A stretch of 64,000 bases of DNA from Mobiluncus curtisii subsp. curtisii ATCC 35241. Its GTDB lineage: Bacteria; Actinomycetota; Actinomycetes; Actinomycetales; Actinomycetaceae. The stretch is from assembly GCF_000146285.1 (NCBI RefSeq), contig NZ_GL385912.1:1867251-1931250 (forward strand), given 5' to 3'. Both the position numbers and the translations under genes were made by a program. Of the stretch, positions 34,913 through 43,285 are shown piece after piece (positions within the stretch are counted from its first letter, which is position 1; every line of letters begins with the position of its first letter). Under the pieces are notes generated by a model. It was not told the origin of the DNA and did no database searches. It was given only the letters and a program-made list of their open reading frames with translations.

Positions 34913-34988
34913 GTAATCCCCGCTATGCAGGGATGAGCCTTTACATTCATTGGAAAAGCTCCCTTCCCCGCACTGGCGGGGCTAATTA
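34913..34988 (+). ncRNA. crRNA-like cas-regulating RNA: pseudo-repeat, short guide, pseudo-repeat
   Basis: Two degenerate copies of the array repeat flank a short guide in the cas3-cse1 gap, oriented as crRNA on the + strand. The first (34913-34939) has a damaged stem but a perfect handle ATGAGCC. The second (34961-34988) has a perfect stem CCCCGC/GCGGGG and a decayed handle. Thus exactly the parts needed for one mature crRNA are kept. The guide (34941-34957, TTACATTCATTGGAAAA) matches the cse1 promoter spacer at 15 of 17 positions; the mismatches fall at 6 and 12. The repeat-to-repeat distance is about 12 nt shorter than in the array. By analogy with published CreR-type RNAs, it likely lets Cascade repress its own operon. 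Transcription and binding are inferred. Confidence 0.72.
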
Positions 34989-35077
34989 GAAGTCGACGGC
35001 GATTCCATTCGCCGCTAGATTTGGCAGGGGAACGCGCGTAGTGGTGAAAACACTTCGCCATTCCTCCTGCCGAATTT

Positions 35078-37900
35078 TCAATCAACATTTTGAGCCTCAG
35101 TTTCCGTGACAACAAGACCGAGTTCAGAGGTGTAGCTGAGCGAAAATCTACCCAGTTCAGCCCTGCCAGCCCTATCAAAACGCAACGCTACCTGGCCTTT
35201 TAACAGCGCTGACTCTTTCCATTCCGCCGGAGTCTGTTTCTCTAGGGCAGAAATGACTTCCTCAAAATCTGTGTCACCGCGAGTCATGCGTGCTGGCAGA
35301 CGCACCGTGTTTCCAGCCAGCACACGTGCTTGTGCAAAGGTGGGAGCCTGACCATCCAGAATCTCAACGTCTGCACCAAAAGGAGTGTAGCCGTACTCGG
35401 TAGTTTGGATGGTCACCAGTTCCACGGTGAAATCCGCATCCCGCACCTGGGCTAAACCGCGCTCTTCCACGCCAATACCCACGGAGTTGTTGTAGGTCTT
35501 TTCGAACAAACATCCGAGATCTGGCGCATTGGCGGGGCTGGGAAAACGGTAACTTTCCGCTCGGTCGACTGCCTTGTCACGCTTTGCCGCAGCGTCCTCA
35601 CAAGCCTTTTGCCAGACTTCTGTCCAATCGTCAGGAATCTCTGGGTTGTCCGCGTAAACCTTTCGTACCAGAGGCGCTACGTCATCGGGACGTCGAAACA
35701 CTTGCGGGATATATGCCATAGTCGCGAGCAGCAACTTTTCTCCGTAAATCGCTCGTGCTCCCCCGTCAAAGTCCGGCACTTCCGCGTCGCGGTTCACTCC
35801 ACGAATAAAGAGCTGCGGCTCGCGCACACGTACCGGTCGATCCTCGCTGGGACGAACGTGGCGATGAACACGCCCAATACGTTGAATGATCAAATCTATC
35901 GGTGCAATATCGGTAATCAACACGTCAGCATCGATATCTAGGCTTTGCTCTGCGACCTGGGTGGCCACCACAATTAAACGCTGCGGGCGCCCCTTCCCCC
36001 TCCGGGATTTCGGACCAAGTTTTTCGCGCAGTAGGTCCTCTTTTTCGCTACGTTGGCTGGCAATGAACGCCGCGTGATGCAATTCAACTTCACCGGGGAA
36101 ACCAGCAGCCAGAGCGAGATAAGCATCTTGTGCTCTCACTACCGTGTTACAGATAACCAGCGCGATTCCACCATCATCGAGCAGTTCCTGCAGTCTAGAG
36201 GTGAGCTCCGGGAGCGAATCACCTAAGAAATTGGTTCTGATTTCAGCATCGGTGGGGCGCGGAGCGACTTTAATCGAACGAATCCCCGCCGCGTTCACCA
36301 CGCTAACCAACGGATAGGCTGGGGTGTCAAGTACTCCCTCATCCACTCGATTGTCTCTCGGTATCTGTGAGTTATATGCCTGCGCCAAGGCGAGGCGCTG
36401 GGCTGGCGGGAGGGTGGCAGACATCAGGATTACGCTTGTGCCGTAGCGAGCCAGCCATTCCAAGGTTCGGTAAAGGTACTGAGACATATATGCGTCGTAG
36501 GCGTGAACCTCGTCAATAATGACTATCTTGCCGGCTAGAGCCACGTGTCGCAGCATTGAGTGACGTGCTTGCAAAGCCATCATGAGTACCTGATCTACTG
36601 TCCCCACGACAAAATCGGAGAGCACTCCGGTCTTGCGTCCGGACAGCCACTGGGTGGCGACCACGGTTCCTTCGCTCTCGGCAGTGTCATCCTCTCCTGG
36701 TTGATCAATACCAATCCCGGAGTAGCGCAACTCCTGGTAGGGCTTGGACAACTGATTCTTTGAGTGCGCCAGGAACATTGAAGCAACCTGACCACCGCGA
36801 GAACTGTGCTGAGCCCACTGGGTTGCCCTTTCAAACAATCCATTAGCTGTCGCCATGGTAGGGGCGGCTAGAAATACGCCTTGAGAGCCAAATTTTTCGC
36901 CCAACACATGAGCCGCCGCCAGCCCCGCCTCGGTTTTCCCTTCACCGGTGGGAGCCTCAATAATCATCAGAGTAGGACCGGGGGCATCCATAGCAGCCTC
37001 AACCGCAGCCCGTTGTACTGGGCGGGGCGTAATATCCATCCCCCATGCAAAGGTTTTGCGGAAGAGTTCCGGTAAATCATCGGGAATATCCTGCGGCTTC
37101 CACGGTGCAGGCAGTTGAATGTAGTCCATAGCCCGCGAAACGCGCTCAACCTGCGGTAAAACCGGTTCGTAAGGAAAGGCATCCTCGTTGGAAGCAATCC
37201 AGTCTGCCATCACCACCATACCGGTCATCAGCTGCAGAGCAGGAGCAGTCGGAACCTCACCGCTGTCCTGCAAGCGCTCAAGAACGGGGGCGATTGCAGT
37301 AATTTCAGCCATTCCGTCCAACAGCTGGAAAGCGATGGTGTCAAACTGAGTTTCACGTTTTTTGATGCCGTCCTCCCGCAGCCTAAGCGTCATGGGATTA
37401 GAGGTGAAACCGTGGTGCGCGTCTGGAACTGCCGAAAGAACCACCCGCAAGAATTTACAGATTCCCTGTTCCTCCAGCCACTTACGCAACAGCAGACCGG
37501 AAGCAGTCCCGTGCGGGAATGAGACGTTCGAACCCTCGCCGCGCGGCCAGTCCAACGACAACCCCGCCTGTTCTAGTGGCGGCAGCAGCCAAGCAGCGTC
37601 GGGGCGATTCTCAATCTGTCGCTGGAACGTCACAGTTGCCTTACCGACATCATGAGTCCCCGCATAGAAACAGTAAAGCGTGCGCACTTCCGATTCGTTC
37701 AAGCACCATAGTCGGGCAAGCGTAGCCTTTAGCACGTCGCAAACCCAGTTATCCCACAGCCACTGTGCCACGCAGGCAGCATCGATTAGGTGCTGTGGAA
37801 GGGATAGGTGGGCACGTTCGTCGCCGGATTTCGCCCACAAGGCCTTGGCCTGTGGGGAACACATCTCCTCCCACCAATCAGCTCTGTTAGCAATGTTCAT
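35078..37900 (-). CDS. cas3: Cas3 nuclease-helicase, type I-E
   Basis: The 940-residue protein degrades DNA targeted by Cascade. The N-terminal HD nuclease has YAGTHDVGKATVTFQRQ near residue 90 and the histidine pair in VPDAHHGFTS near residue 165. The SF2 helicase has Walker A in IIEAPTGEGKTEAGLAAAHV near residue 320, Walker B IIDEVHAYDAYM near residue 460, MSATLP, and motif VI LIIQRIGRVHRH near residue 690. A C-terminal domain completes the chain. All motifs look intact, so interference should be active. It is transcribed separately from cse1, as the 332-bp gap suggests. Confidence 0.97.
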   Translation of the reverse strand: MNIANRADWWEEMCSPQAKALWAKSGDERAHLSLPQHLIDAACVAQWLWDNWVCDVLKATLARLWCLNESEVRTLYCFYAGTHDVGKATVTFQRQIENRPDAAWLLPPLEQAGLSLDWPRGEGSNVSFPHGTASGLLLRKWLEEQGICKFLRVVLSAVPDAHHGFTSNPMTLRLREDGIKKRETQFDTIAFQLLDGMAEITAIAPVLERLQDSGEVPTAPALQLMTGMVVMADWIASNEDAFPYEPVLPQVERVSRAMDYIQLPAPWKPQDIPDDLPELFRKTFAWGMDITPRPVQRAAVEAAMDAPGPTLMIIEAPTGEGKTEAGLAAAHVLGEKFGSQGVFLAAPTMATANGLFERATQWAQHSSRGGQVASMFLAHSKNQLSKPYQELRYSGIGIDQPGEDDTAESEGTVVATQWLSGRKTGVLSDFVVGTVDQVLMMALQARHSMLRHVALAGKIVIIDEVHAYDAYMSQYLYRTLEWLARYGTSVILMSATLPPAQRLALAQAYNSQIPRDNRVDEGVLDTPAYPLVSVVNAAGIRSIKVAPRPTDAEIRTNFLGDSLPELTSRLQELLDDGGIALVICNTVVRAQDAYLALAAGFPGEVELHHAAFIASQRSEKEDLLREKLGPKSRRGKGRPQRLIVVATQVAEQSLDIDADVLITDIAPIDLIIQRIGRVHRHVRPSEDRPVRVREPQLFIRGVNRDAEVPDFDGGARAIYGEKLLLATMAYIPQVFRRPDDVAPLVRKVYADNPEIPDDWTEVWQKACEDAAAKRDKAVDRAESYRFPSPANAPDLGCLFEKTYNNSVGIGVEERGLAQVRDADFTVELVTIQTTEYGYTPFGADVEILDGQAPTFAQARVLAGNTVRLPARMTRGDTDFEEVISALEKQTPAEWKESALLKGQVALRFDRAGRAELGRFSLSYTSELGLVVTETEAQNVD

Positions 37901-38010
37901 AGCGCCTCCCAGTTAGAGTTCCATCATTTGTTTCTCATCATAAACTGGGGGTGGTTAACGAAAATTTCGCTCCTCCGACTTAGCTCCGCGACCACGGCAA
38001 ACGGCCTGGA

Positions 38011-38922
38011 TTACCCCTTCACGGAGCCAGCCATCATGCCGCCGACGAAGTACTTGCCCAGCGCGATGTAGACCAGGAGCGTCGGGACGGAGGCAATCAG
38101 GGCGCCTGCCATGGAACCGCCGTAGTCAGCCATAATCGAACCGTGCGCCAACTCATTCAAGGACAGCGTGACCGGACCGCGCTGGGAACCGCCACCAAAG
38201 AACAGGGCAAACAGGAAGTCGTTCCACGCGGAAGTAAACTGCCAAATCAGCACCACCACGAAAGACGGAATGGAAATCGGCAGCACCACGTTAAAGTACG
38301 TGCGCAGCATTCCTGCCCCATCAATACGCGCGGCCTCGATGAGGTCCCGCGGGACGCTCTCGTAATAGTTACGGAAAATCAGGGTCGTAATCGGGATGCC
38401 ATAGATGATGTGCATCAAAATCAGGGTGTGAATCCCGAAACCAATCTGGGACGCCACCACCATGCGCATCATGGGAATCATCACGGCTTGGTAGGGAATG
38501 AACATGCCGAACAAAATCAGGGTGAACACCACGTTCGCTCCGGGGAAACGCCAGCGAGACAGGACGAAACCGTTAGCGGAACCGAGCATTGCCGAAATAA
38601 TCGAGGACGGAATCACCAGCATCAGGGAGCGCAACAGCCCGCCCTGCAACTGGTCCCAGGCTCGCGCCCAGTTATCGGTGTTCCATTCCGCAGGCAGATA
38701 CCAAGTCCGGGAAGGGTCGGCATCCCCCGCCCCTTTGAAAGATGTAATCAACAGCACGTACACCGGCATGAGGACCATGGCGAGGAAGAAAATCAAAAGC
38801 ACGTAGCGAATGACTTTGCCGACATTCACCCCACCTCGTTTCTTTCCTACCGAACCGTTAACGTTGACCTTTTTTGTCGTAATCGCGGCAGCACCCGCGT
38901 CGATTGCTGTGGCGGAACTCAT
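38011..38922 (-). CDS. Sugar ABC transporter permease, MalG type (glucose-type system)
   Basis: The 303-residue protein has six membrane segments and the EAA loop DLIEAARIDGAGMLRTYFNVVLPI near residue 190. About 30 hydrophilic residues precede the first membrane segment. Its start overlaps the MalF-type gene by four bases. It ends the operon that starts with the binding protein at 40076-41365. No ATPase gene is linked. Confidence 0.92.
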   Translation of the reverse strand: MSSATAIDAGAAAITTKKVNVNGSVGKKRGGVNVGKVIRYVLLIFFLAMVLMPVYVLLITSFKGAGDADPSRTWYLPAEWNTDNWARAWDQLQGGLLRSLMLVIPSSIISAMLGSANGFVLSRWRFPGANVVFTLILFGMFIPYQAVMIPMMRMVVASQIGFGIHTLILMHIIYGIPITTLIFRNYYESVPRDLIEAARIDGAGMLRTYFNVVLPISIPSFVVVLIWQFTSAWNDFLFALFFGGGSQRGPVTLSLNELAHGSIMADYGGSMAGALIASVPTLLVYIALGKYFVGGMMAGSVKG

Positions 38923-39890
38923 CGGCTGGACTCCTTCGCATCGTGAATCAAGTAGGGCACGACCAGTAGCGCCACAATCACCAACAGCACCGTGCCGACC
39001 GCGGCCGCGTTCGAGTAATCAGAAACAGTCATGAAGTTATACATATCAATGGCAGGGACCTTGGTCTGGTAGAAGGTCTGATCCGCCACTGCCATAATCA
39101 AGTCGAAAGATTTCAGTGACATATGCCCGATGATAATGACGGCGCTGAGCGCTACGGGTGCGAGCTGCGGAAATATAATGTAACGGTATAGTTGCCATTC
39201 ATTAGCACCGTCCACGCGCCCGGCTTCCCTCAGGTCATCAGGAATTCCCCGGAATCCTGCCAAGAACAGGGCCATGACATAGCCCGAGAGCTGCCACACG
39301 GCGGGAATCCCCACCGCCAGCACCCCAAAGGTAGGGTTCGAAATCCAGTCGTTTTGCAGCCCACCCAGACCAATCATCTGGAGCAAACGGTTCAAACCGG
39401 AAGCGTTCTCACCTTGCGCGGAGTTCAGCATCCAGCGCCACACCACGCCGGAGGCGATGAACGATACCGCCATCGGGAACAGGAATACGGAACGGAAGAT
39501 TCCCTCCCCTTTAATCGGTTTATCCAACAGCCAAGCCCAGATGAAACCGAAGAATAACGTACCCACCAGGAACATTACCGTGAACATCAACAGGTTAATC
39601 AGGGAGTGTTGAAAATCCTTGTCCGCAAATAACGCCACGAAGTTTGCAAACCCCACAAAGTTAACCGGCTGCACCCCCGAGACTTGTGGTGCAGAGTGGT
39701 TATCTTGCAGGGATGTGAACAAGTTAGAGCCCAACAAGCCGTAGACAAAAACTGCCACGAGGATGATAGATGGTGACACCAGTAACAGTCCGGGTCCCCA
39801 CTGCTTAATACCGTTTGAACTGCGCGTCCGTTGACGCTTCTGTGGTGTTCGAGCCTTTTCAGGTGTCTTAACGGCGACGTTGCCTGACAT
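38919..39890 (-). CDS. Sugar ABC transporter permease, MalF type (glucose-type system)
   Basis: The 323-residue protein has six membrane segments and the EAA loop DLREAGRVDGANEWQLYRYIIFPQL near residue 215. A basic N-terminus rich in Lys and Arg precedes the first membrane segment. It lies 185 bp downstream of the binding-protein gene, separated by a long hairpin (40012-40053), and overlaps the next permease by four bases. Confidence 0.92.
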   Translation of the reverse strand: MSGNVAVKTPEKARTPQKRQRTRSSNGIKQWGPGLLLVSPSIILVAVFVYGLLGSNLFTSLQDNHSAPQVSGVQPVNFVGFANFVALFADKDFQHSLINLLMFTVMFLVGTLFFGFIWAWLLDKPIKGEGIFRSVFLFPMAVSFIASGVVWRWMLNSAQGENASGLNRLLQMIGLGGLQNDWISNPTFGVLAVGIPAVWQLSGYVMALFLAGFRGIPDDLREAGRVDGANEWQLYRYIIFPQLAPVALSAVIIIGHMSLKSFDLIMAVADQTFYQTKVPAIDMYNFMTVSDYSNAAAVGTVLLVIVALLVVPYLIHDAKESSR

Positions 39891-40011
39891 TTTGTCCCCT
39901 AATTAGTGGTCGATGTGATTGAAATTTGCGGGGTTCACCTCGGTGTGCGCAAGGTTCTTCACTCGCCTCTACCGACTGCACAAGGTCGGTGGGTGCGCCC
40001 CAGTTCAGTCT

Positions 40012-40053
40012 TACGCCGGCGGGTTTTTACGGTTATGAAAACCCGCCGGCGTA
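40012..40053 (-). terminator. Intra-operon hairpin after a binding-protein gene
   Basis: A perfect 16-bp stem pairs TACGCCGGCGGGTTTT (40012-40027) with AAAACCCGCCGGCGTA (40038-40053). It sits between the binding-protein and permease genes. No U-tract follows the base of the stem, so partial termination or 3'-end protection, giving more binding protein than permease, is the likely role. Confidence 0.65.
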
Positions 40054-40075
40054 GAGACATTTGCCTGTTTACGGA

Positions 40076-41365
40076 CTACTTTGCAGCAGCCGCAGCAGCC
40101 AGCTCACTCTGGAGAGCCGCAACATCCTTGCTGGAGTTGAACTTGCCCAGAGCGCTCTTCATCTTTTCGGTGGCTGCCAGAGGCAGGGCCGCACCGTGAG
40201 CGATAGAGGAAACGATGGTGTCCTTACCGAAGGATTCCATCGCGGAACGCTGGTAGTCCGAGAACTTAGACAGTTCATCGTCGGTCAGGTCGGAACGAGC
40301 CGGGATGGAACCCTTGACCGAGTTGAAGGCAATCTGACCTTCCTTGGAGGAAATGGTGTTCAGCCACGCCTTCGTACCGTCGGGATGCTTCGCACCTACC
40401 GGCAGGGTGAAGGAGTCAGCCAGGAAGTCGAAGACGCCTTCATTACCCGGAACGGGGAAGGTCACGTAGTCCTTGCCCCAGGTCATCTTGGCGTTCTCCC
40501 AAGCCGGCGGCGCCCAGTCGCCCATCACGTTGTAGGCAGATTTACCTTCAATGACCGGTTTCATAGCAGGCTCCCAGTCCTCTGAGAGCAGGGACGGATC
40601 AGCGTAGGTCAGAATCTTGGCGTAGTCCTCCAGGGCAGCCTTGACTTCCGCACCCTTCCAGTCAGTCTTGCCATTCATCAAGCCGTTGTAAGCATCGGTA
40701 CCCAAGTCCGAAATCAGCACGGTTTCGAGCAGTTCCAGCTGGGTCCAGGTGGCGCCGACGGTAATCGGGTACTTCACACCGGCGGCCTTAAGCTTCTCCA
40801 TATCGGCAATCCAGCCCTTGATATCTTTCGGCGGAGCCTTGGGATCCAATCCAGCCTTTTGCATGACCTCAACATTGGCCCACACTACGTTAGCGCGGTG
40901 AATGTTGGAGGGGATGGAGTAAATCTTGCCGTCCACGGTGAGCAAATCAATCAGGTCAGCCGGGAAAGCATCGCGCAGCTTGAACTCATCGTAGAGAGCA
41001 GACACGTCCTCAAGGTACCCAGCGGCAATATCCGAGGATAGCTCGGCGCCAGCGTGTGCCTGGTAGGTGTCTGGCGGATTCTTTGCCGCCAAATCAGCAG
41101 CCAACTTCTGCTTTGCATTGGAGCCGCCACCACCGGACTCGGACTGCTTAACCAGTTCCACATCGGGGTGCTGTTCCGCAAAGACTTTCTTCAAGGCATC
41201 GAAGCCCTCTTTCTCAGAGCCTTGCTCCCACCAGGTCACCACTCCAACTTGAGAGGCACTGCCGGCAGCGTCGCCACCGTCTTTGCCGGCGTCAGAGGCC
41301 TGAGAGCAGGCTGTCATAGTTAGGCCGAGCGCCAGCGCGCCCGCAGCCGCAATGAGCTTTCGCAT
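40076..41365 (-). CDS. Sugar ABC transporter binding lipoprotein, glucose/mannose-galactose type
   Basis: The 429-residue protein starts with a lipoprotein signal peptide ending LGLTMTAC. The mature part resembles the glucose/galactose-binding protein of Thermus: VVTWWEQGSEKEGFDALKKVF, PPDTYQAHAGAELSSDIAAGY, IYSIPSNIHRANVVWAN, AYNVMGDWAPPAW, GSIPARSDLTDDE and IVSSIAHGAALP correspond to its conserved segments. A hexose ligand is therefore more likely than an oligosaccharide. Two permease genes follow after a hairpin. The C-terminus is alanine-rich. The 225 bases upstream carry the promoter region, with no other gene visible. Confidence 0.85.
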   Translation of the reverse strand: MRKLIAAAGALALGLTMTACSQASDAGKDGGDAAGSASQVGVVTWWEQGSEKEGFDALKKVFAEQHPDVELVKQSESGGGGSNAKQKLAADLAAKNPPDTYQAHAGAELSSDIAAGYLEDVSALYDEFKLRDAFPADLIDLLTVDGKIYSIPSNIHRANVVWANVEVMQKAGLDPKAPPKDIKGWIADMEKLKAAGVKYPITVGATWTQLELLETVLISDLGTDAYNGLMNGKTDWKGAEVKAALEDYAKILTYADPSLLSEDWEPAMKPVIEGKSAYNVMGDWAPPAWENAKMTWGKDYVTFPVPGNEGVFDFLADSFTLPVGAKHPDGTKAWLNTISSKEGQIAFNSVKGSIPARSDLTDDELSKFSDYQRSAMESFGKDTIVSSIAHGAALPLAATEKMKSALGKFNSSKDVAALQSELAAAAAAK

Positions 41366-41590
41366 TGAAACTCCAATCAGTTAACTTCATTGTCATTATT
41401 TCCCGGAGGGCGTCATTACCCGTCAGGGACAATTAACATTCTCTCATACATTCCTGTGGGTCTTAATGAAAAAGAGCTGGAACATTACGTTTTTCCTGTC
41501 AGGACTCATCAGCACCGGGATTTGAGAAATGTTTGTCAGGTCAAAGCCTGTCTCCCGACCAGTCATGGCTAGCCAGCAATCCACACCGAC

Positions 41591-42364
41591 CTAAACCAGC
41601 AGAGTCCCCCAAGCTGCCCCGAGCATGAGCAGCAGCGGATAGACCGCGTAGCAAAACCATCGAGTATTGCCATTTCGGTAGCCCAAGGTCTCATTACGGT
41701 AGTGCAGAAAAGCCACTCCAATCGCCGGTGTCACCAGGCTCACAGCCCCCAGCAAGCCAGCCGTCATCATCATGGTGTTTTCCCGCAACCTCAACAGATA
41801 GAAAATCAACGCGAAGCCAATCAGCAAGCATCCAATATTGATGACACCTTGACGAGTTCCCAAATGCAACAGCAACGCCCAGAGCGCTCCGGCACCAGCC
41901 ACCGCCAACGCGCCCATCCAGGCTTGTGCACCCGACCACCGGCGGCGAATGAAATCGATGAGAATCAGCACCAGCAACGCCAGAGCCAGACCGAACACCG
42001 GGTTCTGCGAAGCCCAATCCACGGGTCGGTGGAAAGTCACCAGGTCGTAGGGAACTTCACAGACCAGAGCCAGAATCACCAAGCGCCACAAATAGTGCCA
42101 GCGGTTAGCGGTCCACGTGAACCCCTCCGCGAGAAGCCACGCATAAATCGGCACGGCACACCACGAAACCACTTCGCTGAGCACCACCGCGGTGAGCGCC
42201 CCGAAGTTATTTTTCAAATCCGTTCCGAAAAAATACGGAATCACCGTAGTGGACGCCACCTGGAAGGACAGAAAGACTCCGGCGATGACCTTGAGACGAA
42301 AGTTGCTCAGACCACGCAACCGCCCCGGTCCTGTTTCCGGCACACCGTTGGTAGACGACGCCAT
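41591..42364 (-). CDS. TraX-family membrane protein
   Basis: The 257-residue protein has about eight membrane segments. LSNFRLKVIAGVFLSFQV, then AVPIYAWLLAEGFTWTANRWHYLWRLVILALVCEVPYDLVTF and QNPVFGLALALLVL, follow the pattern of TraX-type proteins, named for F-pilin N-acetylation. The closing GYRNGNTRWFCYAVYPLLLMLGAAW also fits. It abuts the MalG-type gene (its start is one base from the MalG stop), so it is the fourth gene of the maltose-type operon. A role in acetylating a sugar or surface component is possible; the sequence alone does not settle it. Confidence 0.75.
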   Translation of the reverse strand: MASSTNGVPETGPGRLRGLSNFRLKVIAGVFLSFQVASTTVIPYFFGTDLKNNFGALTAVVLSEVVSWCAVPIYAWLLAEGFTWTANRWHYLWRLVILALVCEVPYDLVTFHRPVDWASQNPVFGLALALLVLILIDFIRRRWSGAQAWMGALAVAGAGALWALLLHLGTRQGVINIGCLLIGFALIFYLLRLRENTMMMTAGLLGAVSLVTPAIGVAFLHYRNETLGYRNGNTRWFCYAVYPLLLMLGAAWGTLLV

Positions 42365-43285
42365 CTAGCCCTTCACCGAACCGGACATGGACTCCTGATA
42401 GAAGCGCTGCATGACGATGAACAGGATGGCAATCGGCACCGAAACCAGCACTGCCCCCGCTGCGAAACGCGCAAACCAGGTATGGATGTATTCCTTTTCC
42501 AGCATCAGCCACAAGCCCAATGCCACGGTGTAGTCAGATTGGGTGCGGGCGATGACTTTCGCCATCACGAAGTCCAACCACGGTCCCAAGAAGCTCACAA
42601 TGGCCTGGTAGACAATCATGGGTTTACAGATAGGCAGGATAATCTTCCAAAATACTTGTGAGCGAGTGCAGCCGTCCAGAATCGCCGCTTCGTCCAAAGA
42701 GTTCGGGATGGTATCCATGTACCCTTTCATGACATAGAAGCCCGCGCCGGAACCAGCGGAATACACCAGAATCAAAGCGAGAATTGTCATCCCACCACCG
42801 GTCAACCCCACCGCCTTTAAGATGAAGTAAATCGCGGAAACGGCCATAATGCCGGGGAACATACCCAGGATTAGCACCACGCTCATGAAAGTGCGACGCA
42901 GACGGAACCGCATCCGGCTCATGACGTAAGCCACCATCAGCACGAAGAACACGGAAATCACGCAGGTGAAGCAGGCAATGATAAAGGTGTTCAGGTACAT
43001 CCGGGGAAAGTCCATGACGGAACGATCCGTGAAAATCTTAATGTAGTTATCCAGCGAGAATTCTTTGGGAAAGAACGTCTTGGTGTAAGGGGCGGGATCC
43101 TTGTTAAAAGACTCCGCAACTACCCACACAATCGGCAGCATCCAAATGACTGCCATAATAGCCAGGAACGTGTGCACCACGATGTCCCCAACCATGCGGC
43201 GTTTGCTGAGACTGCCCATGATAGAAGTCTTGGACCCGGCACGAGGGGTGACCTCAACTGCTGTGCTTGGAGCGGATGTGTTCAT
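42365..43285 (-). CDS. malG: Maltose-type ABC transporter permease MalG
   Basis: The 306-residue protein has six membrane segments and the EAA loop SLDEAAILDGCTRSQVFWKIILPI near residue 205. The final residues FYQESMSGSVKG are typical of MalG. Its start overlaps the malF stop by four bases, and the TraX-like gene follows directly. Confidence 0.9.
   Translation of the reverse strand: MNTSAPSTAVEVTPRAGSKTSIMGSLSKRRMVGDIVVHTFLAIMAVIWMLPIVWVVAESFNKDPAPYTKTFFPKEFSLDNYIKIFTDRSVMDFPRMYLNTFIIACFTCVISVFFVLMVAYVMSRMRFRLRRTFMSVVLILGMFPGIMAVSAIYFILKAVGLTGGGMTILALILVYSAGSGAGFYVMKGYMDTIPNSLDEAAILDGCTRSQVFWKIILPICKPMIVYQAIVSFLGPWLDFVMAKVIARTQSDYTVALGLWLMLEKEYIHTWFARFAAGAVLVSVPIAILFIVMQRFYQESMSGSVKG

Noticed and set aside
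34913-34988. Ordinary rho-independent terminator or decaying mini-array as explanation of the cas3-cse1 repeats
   Set aside because: There is no U-tract, and neither idea explains the guide match to the cse1 promoter or the preserved handle and stem.
34855-35178. 107-codon minus-strand frame between cas3 and cse1
   Set aside because: It overlaps the cas3 3' end, has no ribosome binding site or family match, and runs antisense through the pseudo-repeats.
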